From contig JAHBTR010000003.1 in the NCBI GenBank assembly GCA_019638475.1, positions 186,001-250,000 on the forward strand: a DNA stretch of 64,000 nucleotides, written 5' to 3'. Positions 1 to 8,555 of the stretch are shown here, one piece after another (positions within the stretch are counted from its first letter, which is position 1; each line of letters opens with the position of its first letter). Position numbers and translations under genes: made by a program. The notes beneath the pieces are model-generated. The model did no database searches and had not been told where the DNA came from. It saw only the letters and a program-made list of their open reading frames with translations. This DNA comes from Chitinophagaceae bacterium (lineage in GTDB: Bacteria; Bacteroidota; Bacteroidia; Chitinophagales; Chitinophagaceae).

Positions 1-22
1 TGTATATATGAAATTTTGGTTG

Positions 23-469
23 CTATTTGGTTGTTGAAGGAGCTGTTTCTTCTGCTTCGGTAGCAGCATCTTCTGAGTATGTTTTATAGGGTTTAAATGT
101 ATTATCTGTAAGCACTAAATTTACTTTACTATCAGGAAAAACATTCATAGCTATTAACAATCTTAAAGCCATAAAACTTACTTCTAATGAGGCATCTTCT
201 TTAAATGTTTTTTCATCTACTACCATGTGTACATTATATACACCATTTTCTTTGGTTAATTGAAATGACCTTTTATTAGTTAAATCTTTCCATGTAGTAT
301 CAAGATAAGTACCCAATTTTTTAGCTACTTCTTCTGATACACTATCACCTTTTATATATACTTCTACTTTATCGCTAATAGTTATTTTTTTTCCATAAGA
401 GCCAAAAAGATTACATGATACAACAACCACTGCTAAAGCAATAATAAAAAGGAAGAAATTTTTTTTCAT
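23..469 (-). CDS. Small predicted lipoprotein, function unknown
   Basis: A 148-residue protein with a lipoprotein signal peptide: two lysines at the N-terminus, a hydrophobic stretch at residues 5-17 and a VVSC lipobox with the candidate lipidated cysteine at C19. The mature part is mixed alpha/beta in composition and ends in an acidic, threonine-rich tail after about residue 130. I recognise no family. It is transcribed away from the window edge and lies about 120 bases downstream of uppP on the same strand, so the two could share a transcript. Envelope location is inferred from the signal peptide alone. Confidence 0.6.
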   Translation of the reverse strand: MKKNFFLFIIALAVVVVSCNLFGSYGKKITISDKVEVYIKGDSVSEEVAKKLGTYLDTTWKDLTNKRSFQLTKENGVYNVHMVVDEKTFKEDASLEVSFMALRLLIAMNVFPDSKVNLVLTDNTFKPYKTYSEDAATEAEETAPSTTK

Positions 470-592
470 AATAAATAATTTTAAATAAATGAATAATACA
501 AATAAAATACTCTTTCAATACAAAAGCTATAAGTGTTAGTGGGTATTTATTGTACAAATTAATGAAAAAATCAGTAAAATGAGATGGAGAAT

Positions 593-1420
593 CTATTGTA
601 TATAGCCATTTGCAAAAAGAATAAGTAAAAGAACGCCTATAATAATTCTGTACCAACCCCATATTGTAAAGCCAAATTTATTGAGTAATGCAATAAATGA
701 TTTGATGGCTATTAATGCTACTATAAAAGCAATGATATTGCCCATAAAAAAATTAATGGTATTTTCTTTATTGGCAAAAATCATTTCATAACCCTTAGCC
801 GCTTGGCTTGTTCCTTCTCCCCAAGTTTTTAATAAAACAGAATATAATGTTACTGCAAGCATAGTAGGAACTGCTAAAAAAAATGAAAACTCTGCTGCTA
901 CTTTTCTGCTTAAACCCAAAGCCATACCTCCAATAATAGAAGCTGCACTTCTGCTTGTGCCTGGCATCATAGCAAGACATTGAAAAAAACCAATAGTTAA
1001 AGCCGTTTTATTGGTAATTTTTTCTTCCTCAGTAACTTTTGGTTGCTTAAACCATTTATCTACAAACAATAAAATAATACCACCCACAATTAATGTAATT
1101 GTTATGGCAATTTGATTGCCAAGTACTGCTTCTATTTTATCATCAAATAATTTTCCAAGCACCAAAGCTGGTATTACAGCAATAGCTAATTTAATATAGA
1201 AGTTGAAATTTTTGAAGTAAAAAAACTTTTTCCAATAAGCTACAACAACAGCCAAAATAGCTCCAAACTGAATACTTACCTGATACATTTTCAAATACTC
1301 ATCATTTCCATTCATGCCCATAAGATGAGCTATAAAGCCCATGTGTGCTGTAGAAGATATAGGAAGAAATTCTGTTAAACCTTCTACTATTGCTATTATA
1401 ATAGCTTGAAATGTATTCAT
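593..1420 (-). CDS. uppP: Undecaprenyl-diphosphatase UppP (BacA)
   Basis: An integral membrane phosphatase that converts undecaprenyl diphosphate to the monophosphate, recycling the lipid carrier for peptidoglycan and surface polysaccharides. At 275 residues it has the usual family length. Both signature regions are visible: EGLTEFLPISSTAH at residues 13-26 and PGTSRSAA at residues 153-160, which supply the catalytic Glu, Ser and Arg residues. Multiple hydrophobic segments cover the protein, including a strongly hydrophobic C-terminus. The start is an ATG at 1418-1420. The gene stands alone, divergent from mutL. The function links to the large polysaccharide locus at the other end of the window, but a single general housekeeping role explains it. 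Confidence 0.95.
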   Translation of the reverse strand: MNTFQAIIIAIVEGLTEFLPISSTAHMGFIAHLMGMNGNDEYLKMYQVSIQFGAILAVVVAYWKKFFYFKNFNFYIKLAIAVIPALVLGKLFDDKIEAVLGNQIAITITLIVGGIILLFVDKWFKQPKVTEEEKITNKTALTIGFFQCLAMMPGTSRSAASIIGGMALGLSRKVAAEFSFFLAVPTMLAVTLYSVLLKTWGEGTSQAAKGYEMIFANKENTINFFMGNIIAFIVALIAIKSFIALLNKFGFTIWGWYRIIIGVLLLILFANGYIQ

Positions 1421-1563
1421 TCGGTAAGTTTATATGATAACAAATTCAAGCAAAGAAAATAGTGTTTACTAAAAAATCAAAAAGTTTATTTGTGGGCAAA
1501 GCCATTTTTATCAATAGTATGGTTATAATTGAAAACTTTACCTTTTACTTACAGTAAAAAAAC

Positions 1564-1571
1564 TACATTTG
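1564..1571 (+). promoter_or_regulatory. Possible -7 element (TACATTTG) upstream of mutL
   Basis: TACATTTG matches the Bacteroidota -7 consensus TAnnTTTG and ends 28 bases before the GTG start of mutL. No TTG lies at the expected 18-21 base spacing, so only half of the promoter pattern is present. Confidence 0.3.
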
Positions 1572-1599
1572 ACCTCTTCAAAAAAAAGTAATTAGAAAC

Positions 1600-3435
1600 G
1601 TGGCAGATATAATAGAACTTTTACCAGATAGTATTGCTAACCAAATAGCAGCAGGCGAAGTAATACAACGCCCTTCAAGTGCTGTAAAAGAACTATTAGA
1701 AAATGCAGTAGATGCAGATGCTACAGAAATAAAATTAATTATTGCCGATGCAGGCAAAAGCCTTGTATCTGTTATTGATAATGGTAAAGGAATGAGTGAA
1801 ACAGATGCTCGTATGGCATTTGAAAGACATGCTACCAGTAAAATAAAAAAAATAGATGATTTGTTTAGCATAAAAACAATGGGTTTTAGAGGAGAGGCTT
1901 TGGCAAGTATTGCTGCTGTAGCACAGGTAGAATTAAAAACAAAAAAACATGATGATGAGTTAGGAACTTTTATTGAAGTAGAAAATAGTCAAGTTGTAAA
2001 ACAAGAACCTTGTGCAGCAGCTAATGGTACAACTATTAGTATGAAAAATTTATTTTTCAATGTACCTGCACGGAGAAATTTTTTGAAAAGCAATGCTGCC
2101 GAAATGAAACACATTGTTGATGAATTTATAAGAGTGGCTATGGCTTTTCCTGAAATATTTTTTTCTTTAACCAGCAATGGACAACAAGTTTTTTATTTAG
2201 AAGCAGGTAATATAAAACAACGTGTTATTCAAATATTGGGCAATAACTACAATACCAAATTAGTAACTGTTAAGGAACAAACAGACTACATGAATATTTA
2301 TGGTTTTGTAGGCAAACCAGAAGCTGCTAAAAAAACAAGGGGCGACCAATATTTTTTTGTGAATAACAGATTTATCAAAAGTGCCTATTTAAACCATGCT
2401 GTAAATACTGCTTTTGAAAACATGATAGCAAAAGATAGTTTTCCCAGTTATGTATTGTTTATAGATTTAGATCCATCGCAAATAGATATTAATGTACACC
2501 CTACAAAGCAAGAAATAAAATTTGAAGATGAAAAAATTATCTATGCTTTTGTACAAGCTGCTGTAAAACATGCTTTAGCACAATTTAGTATAGCACCAAG
2601 TTTAGACTTTACACTAAATGCAGATATTCAACAATTAGATGCTGTTGCCAAACCTTTTACTACAGAAAAAAGAGAAGCAGCTTCTTCTTCTAACTTATAT
2701 AAAACATTTACAGGAAAATACCAAGCTCATAAAATAGAACCAAATGAGAAAAGTGAATTAAGCCACTGGAAAGATTTTTTTACAAAAAAAGAAAACAAAG
2801 CAGAGCAAACTATTGAACAAAAACCCATAAGCCCCGAAATACCTACACTTCACAGCCTTTCAAAATTTAATAATACATATATACAGCTACACAATACCTA
2901 TATTATAGTAGCCAATACTACAGGTTTTATGTTAGTGCATCAGCAACATGCACATGAAAGAGTATTGTATGAAAAATTTACAGAACAATCTCATAGCACA
3001 CATCCAGCTACACAAAAAAGTTTGTTTCCTATAACGTTAGAATTGGCTATTTCAGATGCTGTTTTGTTAGAAGAATTATTACCAGAAATAATGGCTTTAG
3101 GTTATCAGATAGAAAATTTTGGTAACAACACTTTTATTATACAAGGCACACCAGCAGATGTTATTCAAGGAAATGAAAAACACTCAATAGAACTTTTGTT
3201 AGAGCAGTTTAAACATTTTAGTAGCGATATAAAGTTTAGTAAAAGAGAAAAATTGGTTCGTTGTATGAGCAGACAACATGCTATTAAAGCAGGTAATCCT
3301 TTATTGCAAAAAGAAATGCAAACTTTAATAGAAAATTTATTTCAATGCACTACGCCCAATGTTACACCTTCAGGCAATCCTACTTATTTAGAATTTAAAG
3401 AAGATTATTTAGATAGAATGTTTGGAAAAATATAA
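1600..3435 (+). CDS. mutL: DNA mismatch repair protein MutL
   Basis: MutL couples mismatch recognition by MutS to strand removal. The 611-residue protein has the N-terminal GHKL ATPase (IANQIAAGEV near residues 11-20, a DNGKGM motif and a GFRGEAL motif near residue 91-97), a transducer domain to about residue 335, a variable linker, and a C-terminal dimerisation domain from about residue 425. The start is GTG at 1600, giving the normal MADIIELLPD N-terminus. The C-terminal endonuclease motif DQHA-x2-E-x4-E appears as HQQHAHE-RVLYE from residue 447: the glutamate pair is kept but the leading aspartate and the histidine are replaced. The usual CPHGRP-type motif is also unlike consensus (TPSGNPT near the C-terminus). 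Family assignment is certain; nicking activity is doubtful. Confidence 0.96.
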   Translation: MADIIELLPDSIANQIAAGEVIQRPSSAVKELLENAVDADATEIKLIIADAGKSLVSVIDNGKGMSETDARMAFERHATSKIKKIDDLFSIKTMGFRGEALASIAAVAQVELKTKKHDDELGTFIEVENSQVVKQEPCAAANGTTISMKNLFFNVPARRNFLKSNAAEMKHIVDEFIRVAMAFPEIFFSLTSNGQQVFYLEAGNIKQRVIQILGNNYNTKLVTVKEQTDYMNIYGFVGKPEAAKKTRGDQYFFVNNRFIKSAYLNHAVNTAFENMIAKDSFPSYVLFIDLDPSQIDINVHPTKQEIKFEDEKIIYAFVQAAVKHALAQFSIAPSLDFTLNADIQQLDAVAKPFTTEKREAASSSNLYKTFTGKYQAHKIEPNEKSELSHWKDFFTKKENKAEQTIEQKPISPEIPTLHSLSKFNNTYIQLHNTYIIVANTTGFMLVHQQHAHERVLYEKFTEQSHSTHPATQKSLFPITLELAISDAVLLEELLPEIMALGYQIENFGNNTFIIQGTPADVIQGNEKHSIELLLEQFKHFSSDIKFSKREKLVRCMSRQHAIKAGNPLLQKEMQTLIENLFQCTTPNVTPSGNPTYLEFKEDYLDRMFGKI

Positions 3436-3477
3436 TAAAGGGGTTATTTCTTTATTACTAAGACTACTATTTGTTAT

Positions 3478-3485
3478 TATCTTTG
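3478..3485 (+). promoter_or_regulatory. Possible -7 element (TATCTTTG) just before the 3490 gene
   Basis: TATCTTTG fits TAnnTTTG and ends four bases before the ATG at 3490. If used, transcription would start at or next to the start codon, giving a leaderless or nearly leaderless message. No clear TTG -33 element is seen at the right spacing. Confidence 0.35.
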
Positions 3486-3489
3486 TTGT

Positions 3490-4038
3490 ATGAATCAAGG
3501 TTTAGTTCAAATCGTTACTTATTATGCAACGAAACCACACAAAGAATTAAGTGAATTATTATTAAATAAATCAAAAGACAATTTAATTTCAATTCTTACA
3601 GACTTATTAACTGCCTATATAAACGATAAGAACTCTTCCAGTTTAAGAGAGTTTGTAACTGTTTCTATTGCTGGTTATAAGCATAATCCAAATAAATTAG
3701 GATATAATGGATATAAGCAAAATTCTGCAATTGGAGCAGAACCAATTTCTTGTGAAGCGAAGCCAAAAAATATTCAAACAGAAGGATATGACCAAAAGAA
3801 GTCAAAACCAAAATTAAATGGTGAAGGTGGATTTAATGACTATACTATTGAAAGACTAAAAAAGCAACTTCCAGAAAAACGAGCTGTTGGTACTTATACA
3901 AGAATGGCTTCCTTCAATTTTAGTCATTACTGCAATTATCCTAAAATTAAGATTAATTATCTGAACAAGAAAGCTATTGAAAGAAATCAAAAATATTTCA
4001 ATAAAAATTTCTATCACTTTTTAATGGAAAGTAAATAA
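3490..4038 (+). CDS. Unrecognised protein paired with a DNA methyltransferase; candidate restriction endonuclease
   Basis: A 182-residue protein that I do not recognise. Its TAA stop overlaps the ATG of the next gene, a DNA methyltransferase (TAATG), so the two are translationally coupled. This arrangement is typical of a type II restriction-modification pair, and the partner would be the nuclease. A possible PD-(D/E)XK-like core is the GYNGYKQN stretch near residues 74-81 followed by EPISCEAKPKN near 88-98, whose E-x-K spacing fits; the position where an Asp is expected reads Asn. The C-terminal part is basic and aromatic. The short length could mean a compact enzyme or a partly eroded one. 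The restriction role is inferred from context, not from a confident family match. Confidence 0.5.
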   Translation: MNQGLVQIVTYYATKPHKELSELLLNKSKDNLISILTDLLTAYINDKNSSSLREFVTVSIAGYKHNPNKLGYNGYKQNSAIGAEPISCEAKPKNIQTEGYDQKKSKPKLNGEGGFNDYTIERLKKQLPEKRAVGTYTRMASFNFSHYCNYPKIKINYLNKKAIERNQKYFNKNFYHFLMESK

Positions 4039-4910
4039 TGAAACAGCATATAAATAATATTATTAAGGGAGATGCTTTATCTGTTTTAAAAACTTTTGAT
4101 GCTGATTTTATTGATGTAGGCATTACTTCACCACCATATAATAAACAAGAGAAACATAAAGGTTGGTTAGTAAAAAATGTCAAATATGATTCTTTTAAAG
4201 ATGTAAAAACAGAGGAAGAATATCAGCAAGAGCAAATAGATGTTTTGAATGAAATATTTAGAATTACGAAAGAAGGGGGTTCATTTTTTTACAATCATAA
4301 AACCAGATGGGAACGTGGTCAAATGTTTCATCCCATACAATGGTTATCAAAAACCCAATGGACAGTGCGTCAAGAAATTATTTGGGACAGAATGTTAGCA
4401 GCCAATATTAGAGGATGGAGATTTTGGCAAGTAGATGAGAGAATTTATTGGTTATACAAACCAATAAAAAATAATAAAATAGGAATAGAGTTAGAATCTA
4501 AACATGCCTTATTAACTTCTATTTGGCGTTTCCCCCCTGAAAATGGACAAAAAAATTCACACCCTGCTCCATTTCCTATAACATTACCCTCACGAATCAT
4601 TACATCTATACTCAATGAAAATAAAGGAATTGTATTAGACCCATATTGTGGCAGTGGAACAACATTAGTAGCAGCCAAGTTATTAAACAAAAAATTTATT
4701 GGTATAGATATTTCTGAGGAATATATTCAATATGCAAACCAACGAATACAAAATGCTTCTGCTGAAAAAAGAATTGTAGAAGAGGAGTTACAAAAACATA
4801 TAGTTCAAAAAACATTTAAGCAAAGAAAACAAAATGGAGAATTTACAGGGCGACATAAAAATAATCATCAAATGATAGATAATCAATCCCACCAAATTTC
4901 TTTATTGTAA
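4038..4910 (+). CDS. Site-specific DNA amino-methyltransferase (SPPY type)
   Basis: A 290-residue S-adenosylmethionine-dependent DNA methyltransferase. The catalytic motif IV is SPPY at residues 31-34 and precedes the SAM-binding motif I, DPYCGSGTT at residues 201-209, so the motif order is that of the beta class. SPPY is commoner in N4-cytosine than in N6-adenine enzymes, so m4C is the better guess. A conserved GIDISEEYI segment follows motif I. The C-terminus past about residue 240 is a charged extension. The gene is coupled to the upstream unrecognised protein through a one-base stop/start overlap. The recognition sequence cannot be deduced from the sequence. Confidence 0.88.
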   Translation: MKQHINNIIKGDALSVLKTFDADFIDVGITSPPYNKQEKHKGWLVKNVKYDSFKDVKTEEEYQQEQIDVLNEIFRITKEGGSFFYNHKTRWERGQMFHPIQWLSKTQWTVRQEIIWDRMLAANIRGWRFWQVDERIYWLYKPIKNNKIGIELESKHALLTSIWRFPPENGQKNSHPAPFPITLPSRIITSILNENKGIVLDPYCGSGTTLVAAKLLNKKFIGIDISEEYIQYANQRIQNASAEKRIVEEELQKHIVQKTFKQRKQNGEFTGRHKNNHQMIDNQSHQISLL

Positions 4911-4959
4911 CAACAATAAATTGAGCTAAATATTTTTAGGAAAGTTACTTTATTTCTCT

Positions 4960-5472
4960 CTACCTTTTTACAAATTCCCTTAATTGTTGTTTGTATGTAG
5001 AAACTCTTTTTTGACTAAAAAAGTGTATGCTCAATACTATAATTGAAAATACTATCATTGCTGCACCAATACCTGCCAAAAATTGTTTATCTGTTTTATT
5101 CAAAGAATAAAAAAATAAAGCTGCTCCTATCACTAATAATGCAGTAGAAACAAATGTTAAAGCAACAATTTTTTTAGCCTGCTTTTCTATTCTTGGTAAT
5201 TCTTTCAACTTCAATTCGTTTGGGTTCATATCAAAAGCATACACAACATTTATTCTATTTTTATTGCTGTTTAAATAAATGTCAACACTTATACTTAACT
5301 GCACAATAGCCATTACAAACAATGATAAAGCCACACCCTTACAAAATTGTGTACTCCATACAAACCAACACATTGCAGCCACAACAATAGCAGCAATGCT
5401 AATAATAATAAACAATAGGCTTATTTGCTTTTCTGCAATAAAAAATTTTTCAATATCGGTTTTAGTGAACAT
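4960..5472 (-). CDS. Four-helix membrane protein, unknown function
   Basis: A 170-residue protein with four predicted transmembrane helices at about residues 18-38, 45-65, 103-123 and 131-152. They form two hairpins separated by a hydrophilic loop that contains a short charged helix (residues 83-102). The C-terminus is basic. I do not recognise the family. It lies between a restriction-modification pair and rpoN, convergent with the former and divergent from the latter, and has no obvious operon partner. Confidence 0.6.
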   Translation of the reverse strand: MFTKTDIEKFFIAEKQISLLFIIISIAAIVVAAMCWFVWSTQFCKGVALSLFVMAIVQLSISVDIYLNSNKNRINVVYAFDMNPNELKLKELPRIEKQAKKIVALTFVSTALLVIGAALFFYSLNKTDKQFLAGIGAAMIVFSIIVLSIHFFSQKRVSTYKQQLREFVKR

Positions 5473-5589
5473 ATTTTTATAGATAAATGATGTGTGAAGA
5501 TAAATTGTTTAATGGAATAAAGTATCCTATTTTGCTATACTAATAAATCATTAAACAAACAAATTTGTTTAGAAGTGCAGATACATTAG

Positions 5590-5619
5590 TTTGCATCTAT
5601 ATTTAAAGCAATAATTTTG
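5590..5619 (+). promoter_or_regulatory. Bacteroidota-type promoter for rpoN
   Basis: TTTG at 5590-5593 is followed after 18 bases by TAATTTTG at 5612-5619, matching the Bacteroidota primary-sigma pattern TTTG/TAnnTTTG. Expected transcription start is near 5626, leaving a leader of about 18 bases before the ATG at 5644. No experimental evidence is visible. Confidence 0.6.
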
Positions 5620-5643
5620 ATAACATAATTTAGCGAAATCGTA

Positions 5644-7122
5644 ATGAGTTTAAGTCAGTCTTTACAGCAAAAACTTTTACAAAAATTGTCTCCTCAGCAA
5701 ATTCAGTTAATGAAATTGCTGCAAATTCCAACTGCACATATAGAAGAACGTATTAAAGAAGAAATGGAAGAAAATCCTGCATTAGAACAAGTAGATGAAC
5801 ATTTTGACGATACAATTAATGATGAGTTTGATAACAATAACAACGAAGAAGAAATTTTTGATGGCAGTGAAGAACAATATGAAAATATTGATATTAGTGA
5901 ATATGTGCATGAAGGAGATGATGAAATTGCTGATTACAAAACAAAAGACAATAATTATACAGATGAAGATGAACACAAAGTGATACCTATTAAAAACGAA
6001 GTTAGTTTTTATGATGTACTAATAGAGCAGTTAAGAATGTTAGATTTAGATGAACACTCATATAAAATTGCAGAACAAATAGTAGGTAGTTTAGATGATG
6101 ATGGATATATAAGAAGAGAAATAAGCAGCATTGTAGATGACCTTGCTTTCAGGCAAAATGTAACTGCCAATGAAGAAGAAGTAGAAAATTTAATGACACA
6201 AATTCAACAGTTTGACCCACCAGGTATATGTGCCAGAAACTTGCAAGAATGTTTGTTATTGCAATTAGAAAGAAGAAAAGAAGAAGGCTCTAAAATAGCA
6301 CTTGCAATAAAAGTAATAAAGCAATATTTTGAAGAGTTTACAAAAAAACATTTTGAAAAAATACAGTATGGTTTAAATCTTACTGATGAGAAAATGAGAG
6401 AAATAAACAATATAATTATTAAGCTAAATCCTAAACCAGGGGGCAATATTGGTGAGTTGAATAAAGCAGAAAGTTATATTGTTCCTGACTTTTTTATTGT
6501 TAATAATAATGGCATTTTAGAATTGGTTTTAAACAGTAAAAATACTCCCGATTTACGCATTAGTGAAGGTTTTAGAGATATGCTAAAAGATTATGATAAA
6601 GGAAATAAACAAGATAAAAAACAGAAAGAAGCTATCATGTTTATCAAACAAAAAATAGATAGTGCCAAATGGTTTATAGACATGATACAGCAAAGACAAG
6701 CCACCCTTTACAATACCATGCATGCTATTATGAAGCATCAGGAAAAGTTTTTATTATCTGGCGATGAAACTGATTTAAAACCAATGATTCTTAAAGATAT
6801 TGCAGAAATAACCAAACAAGATATTAGCACTGTAAGCCGTGTAGCCAGTAGCAAATTTGTACAAACAGAATTTGGCACATTCAGACTAAAATATTTTTTT
6901 AGTGAAAGTTTAAGTACAGATAGTGGTGAAGAAGTAAGTACAAAAGAAGTAAAAAAAATATTGAGCAATATAATTAATGAAGAAAACAAACAAAAACCAC
7001 ATAGTGATGAAGTGCTAACAGAATTATTAAACAAAAAAGGCTATAATATTGCACGTAGAACAGTAGCCAAATACAGAGAACAATTAAATTTTCCGATAGC
7101 AAGGCTAAGAAAAGAATTATAA
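5644..7122 (+). CDS. rpoN: RNA polymerase sigma-54 factor RpoN
   Basis: The alternative sigma factor that directs RNA polymerase to -24/-12 promoters and needs an AAA+ activator. The 492-residue protein shows all regions: a glutamine/leucine-rich region I at residues 1-46, an acidic region II at about 50-115, the core-binding domain, a helix-turn-helix region (DISTVSRVAS) and the diagnostic RpoN box ARRTVAKYREQL at residues 470-481. Length is normal for Bacteroidota. The downstream membrane-protein gene starts 19 bases after the stop and may be cotranscribed. No sigma-54 activator gene is seen in the window. Confidence 0.96.
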   Translation: MSLSQSLQQKLLQKLSPQQIQLMKLLQIPTAHIEERIKEEMEENPALEQVDEHFDDTINDEFDNNNNEEEIFDGSEEQYENIDISEYVHEGDDEIADYKTKDNNYTDEDEHKVIPIKNEVSFYDVLIEQLRMLDLDEHSYKIAEQIVGSLDDDGYIRREISSIVDDLAFRQNVTANEEEVENLMTQIQQFDPPGICARNLQECLLLQLERRKEEGSKIALAIKVIKQYFEEFTKKHFEKIQYGLNLTDEKMREINNIIIKLNPKPGGNIGELNKAESYIVPDFFIVNNNGILELVLNSKNTPDLRISEGFRDMLKDYDKGNKQDKKQKEAIMFIKQKIDSAKWFIDMIQQRQATLYNTMHAIMKHQEKFLLSGDETDLKPMILKDIAEITKQDISTVSRVASSKFVQTEFGTFRLKYFFSESLSTDSGEEVSTKEVKKILSNIINEENKQKPHSDEVLTELLNKKGYNIARRTVAKYREQLNFPIARLRKEL

Positions 7123-7141
7123 TTTAAAATCATTAACAATA

Positions 7142-7801
7142 GTGATAATTCAAGAAGAAATATATAAACCATCATTCGGTAAGCCGCTTACCTTTTTTGC
7201 TAAAGTCATTTCATATATTTTTCATCCATTATTTATACCTACTTATATTTTTTGGCTTTTGGTAAAATATTTTCCTTACGATTTTCCTGGCATTACCAAT
7301 AAATTATTAGGGCTTAGAATATTTAGCGTGTTTTGGATGACAGCATTTTTTCCTGCATTGGCAGTTTTTTTATTATGGCGTTTAAAATTTATCAATAATA
7401 TTTTTTTGCGTACACAAAAAGAAAGAATTATTCCTTTTTTTATTACCATGTTTTTTTATTGGTGGATGTATTATTTAAGTAGAAATTTTGGCGACCAACC
7501 CAAAGTTTTACAATTCTTTTTCTTTGGTATTTTTATTTCTACATCAATAGGTGTTATTATTAATAACTATATCAAAATTAGTTTGCATGGTATAGCTATG
7601 GGTAGTGCATTAATGGCAGTTATTTTATTTGCATATTATTATCAAGTCAATCTTGGTATGCTTATTAGTATTGTTACCATACTTACAGGTATTGTAGCAA
7701 GTTGTCGTTTTATAGCAGGCAATCATACCAATGCAGAAATGTATATAGGTATTTTTACAGGAATTTTTTGCCAATTATTTGGCTATTGGTTTGCTATGTA
7801 A
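7142..7801 (+). CDS. Multi-pass membrane protein, unknown function
   Basis: A 219-residue integral membrane protein with about six hydrophobic helices. It has an N-terminal FHPLFIPTY segment and a C-terminal GNHTNAEMYIGIFTG segment. The start is GTG at 7142; no in-frame ATG occurs near it. It resembles membrane proteins often annotated as uncharacterised or PAP2-like in Bacteroidota, but I do not see a complete phosphatase signature (no PSGH-type motif). It follows rpoN closely and ends 11 bases from the convergent nuclease gene. Confidence 0.6.
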   Translation: MIIQEEIYKPSFGKPLTFFAKVISYIFHPLFIPTYIFWLLVKYFPYDFPGITNKLLGLRIFSVFWMTAFFPALAVFLLWRLKFINNIFLRTQKERIIPFFITMFFYWWMYYLSRNFGDQPKVLQFFFFGIFISTSIGVIINNYIKISLHGIAMGSALMAVILFAYYYQVNLGMLISIVTILTGIVASCRFIAGNHTNAEMYIGIFTGIFCQLFGYWFAM

Positions 7802-7811
7802 ATAATGTTGT

Positions 7812-8555
7812 TTAAGTAGCAAAAAGCTCTGCTGGATTAATTTTAAATTGTAGCATATTGGCTGTTTTTCTTCCAGCATCTCCTCCTTTTCTTTGCATGG
7901 TTATTTTACCAATTTTAAAATTTCCTCTTTCTGTAATTTCAATTTCACCGTTGCCAAAAAAATTTAAACAAAAATTCATTGGTTTTAATATCCAACGAGC
8001 ATTGCTTTTTATTTTTTGAGCCACCAACATCCATTCTGCTGCAAATTGTCCCCTTCCTTTTAAAATATCAGAAACAATTAATGACTTGTTATTATTTAAC
8101 CATTTAAGCATAAGATTTCTATCAGATTCCATAAACTCATTTGCAAACATTCTTCTATTATCTTTTACGTTTTCAATAGTTGGTTTTATTTCACCTGTGT
8201 ATAGTTTTAAAATATCTATAATCTTTGTAGGCATATTCCACAATATGGCATATTTATCTACCCAGCGTTTATCAATCTGATTAAATCCCTTTTCATTACT
8301 TACCAATTTTACTTGTAAATTCTGAACATCAATTGCTTGTTTCAACTTAATAGTAACTTGAACTTGTATATCAGTTTTATATCCAGATAGCTTTACTGCT
8401 TTTACATATTCTATTTCTTTCAGTTCATATTGCATTACCAACAACCATTGTTGTGCTTCTTTATCATTATGCCAATGATGCAATTTATGAATAATGTCAT
8501 TTTCATTATTAAATCCATTTTTAGCAGTATTAGAACCAAGTTCTTGTATGTTCAT
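7812..8555 (-). CDS. Type II restriction endonuclease, HinP1I-like (predicted GCGC)
   Basis: The 247-residue protein has the same length as R.HinP1I, and I recognise close similarity along the whole chain: an ELGS-TAK-GF N-terminus, LSGYKTDIQVQV, QVKLVSNEKGFNQIDK, a GRGQFAAEWMLVAQK segment and an RKGGD-GR-TANMLQFKI C-terminus. The known HinP1I active site is D62, Q81 and K83, a PD-(D/E)XK variant with Gln in place of the acidic residue. Here D62, Q81 and K83 fall at exactly those positions. HinP1I cuts G^CGC, so the same site is predicted. The gene starts one base after the stop of the upstream methyltransferase, forming a two-gene operon. The family call is from memory and needs an alignment. 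Confidence 0.9.
   Translation of the reverse strand: MNIQELGSNTAKNGFNNENDIIHKLHHWHNDKEAQQWLLVMQYELKEIEYVKAVKLSGYKTDIQVQVTIKLKQAIDVQNLQVKLVSNEKGFNQIDKRWVDKYAILWNMPTKIIDILKLYTGEIKPTIENVKDNRRMFANEFMESDRNLMLKWLNNNKSLIVSDILKGRGQFAAEWMLVAQKIKSNARWILKPMNFCLNFFGNGEIEITERGNFKIGKITMQRKGGDAGRKTANMLQFKINPAELFAT

Noticed and set aside
5782..5983. Short open frames on both strands in the acidic region of rpoN
   Set aside because: They arise from the repetitive GAA/GAT/AAT codons of the acidic region II and have no independent support.
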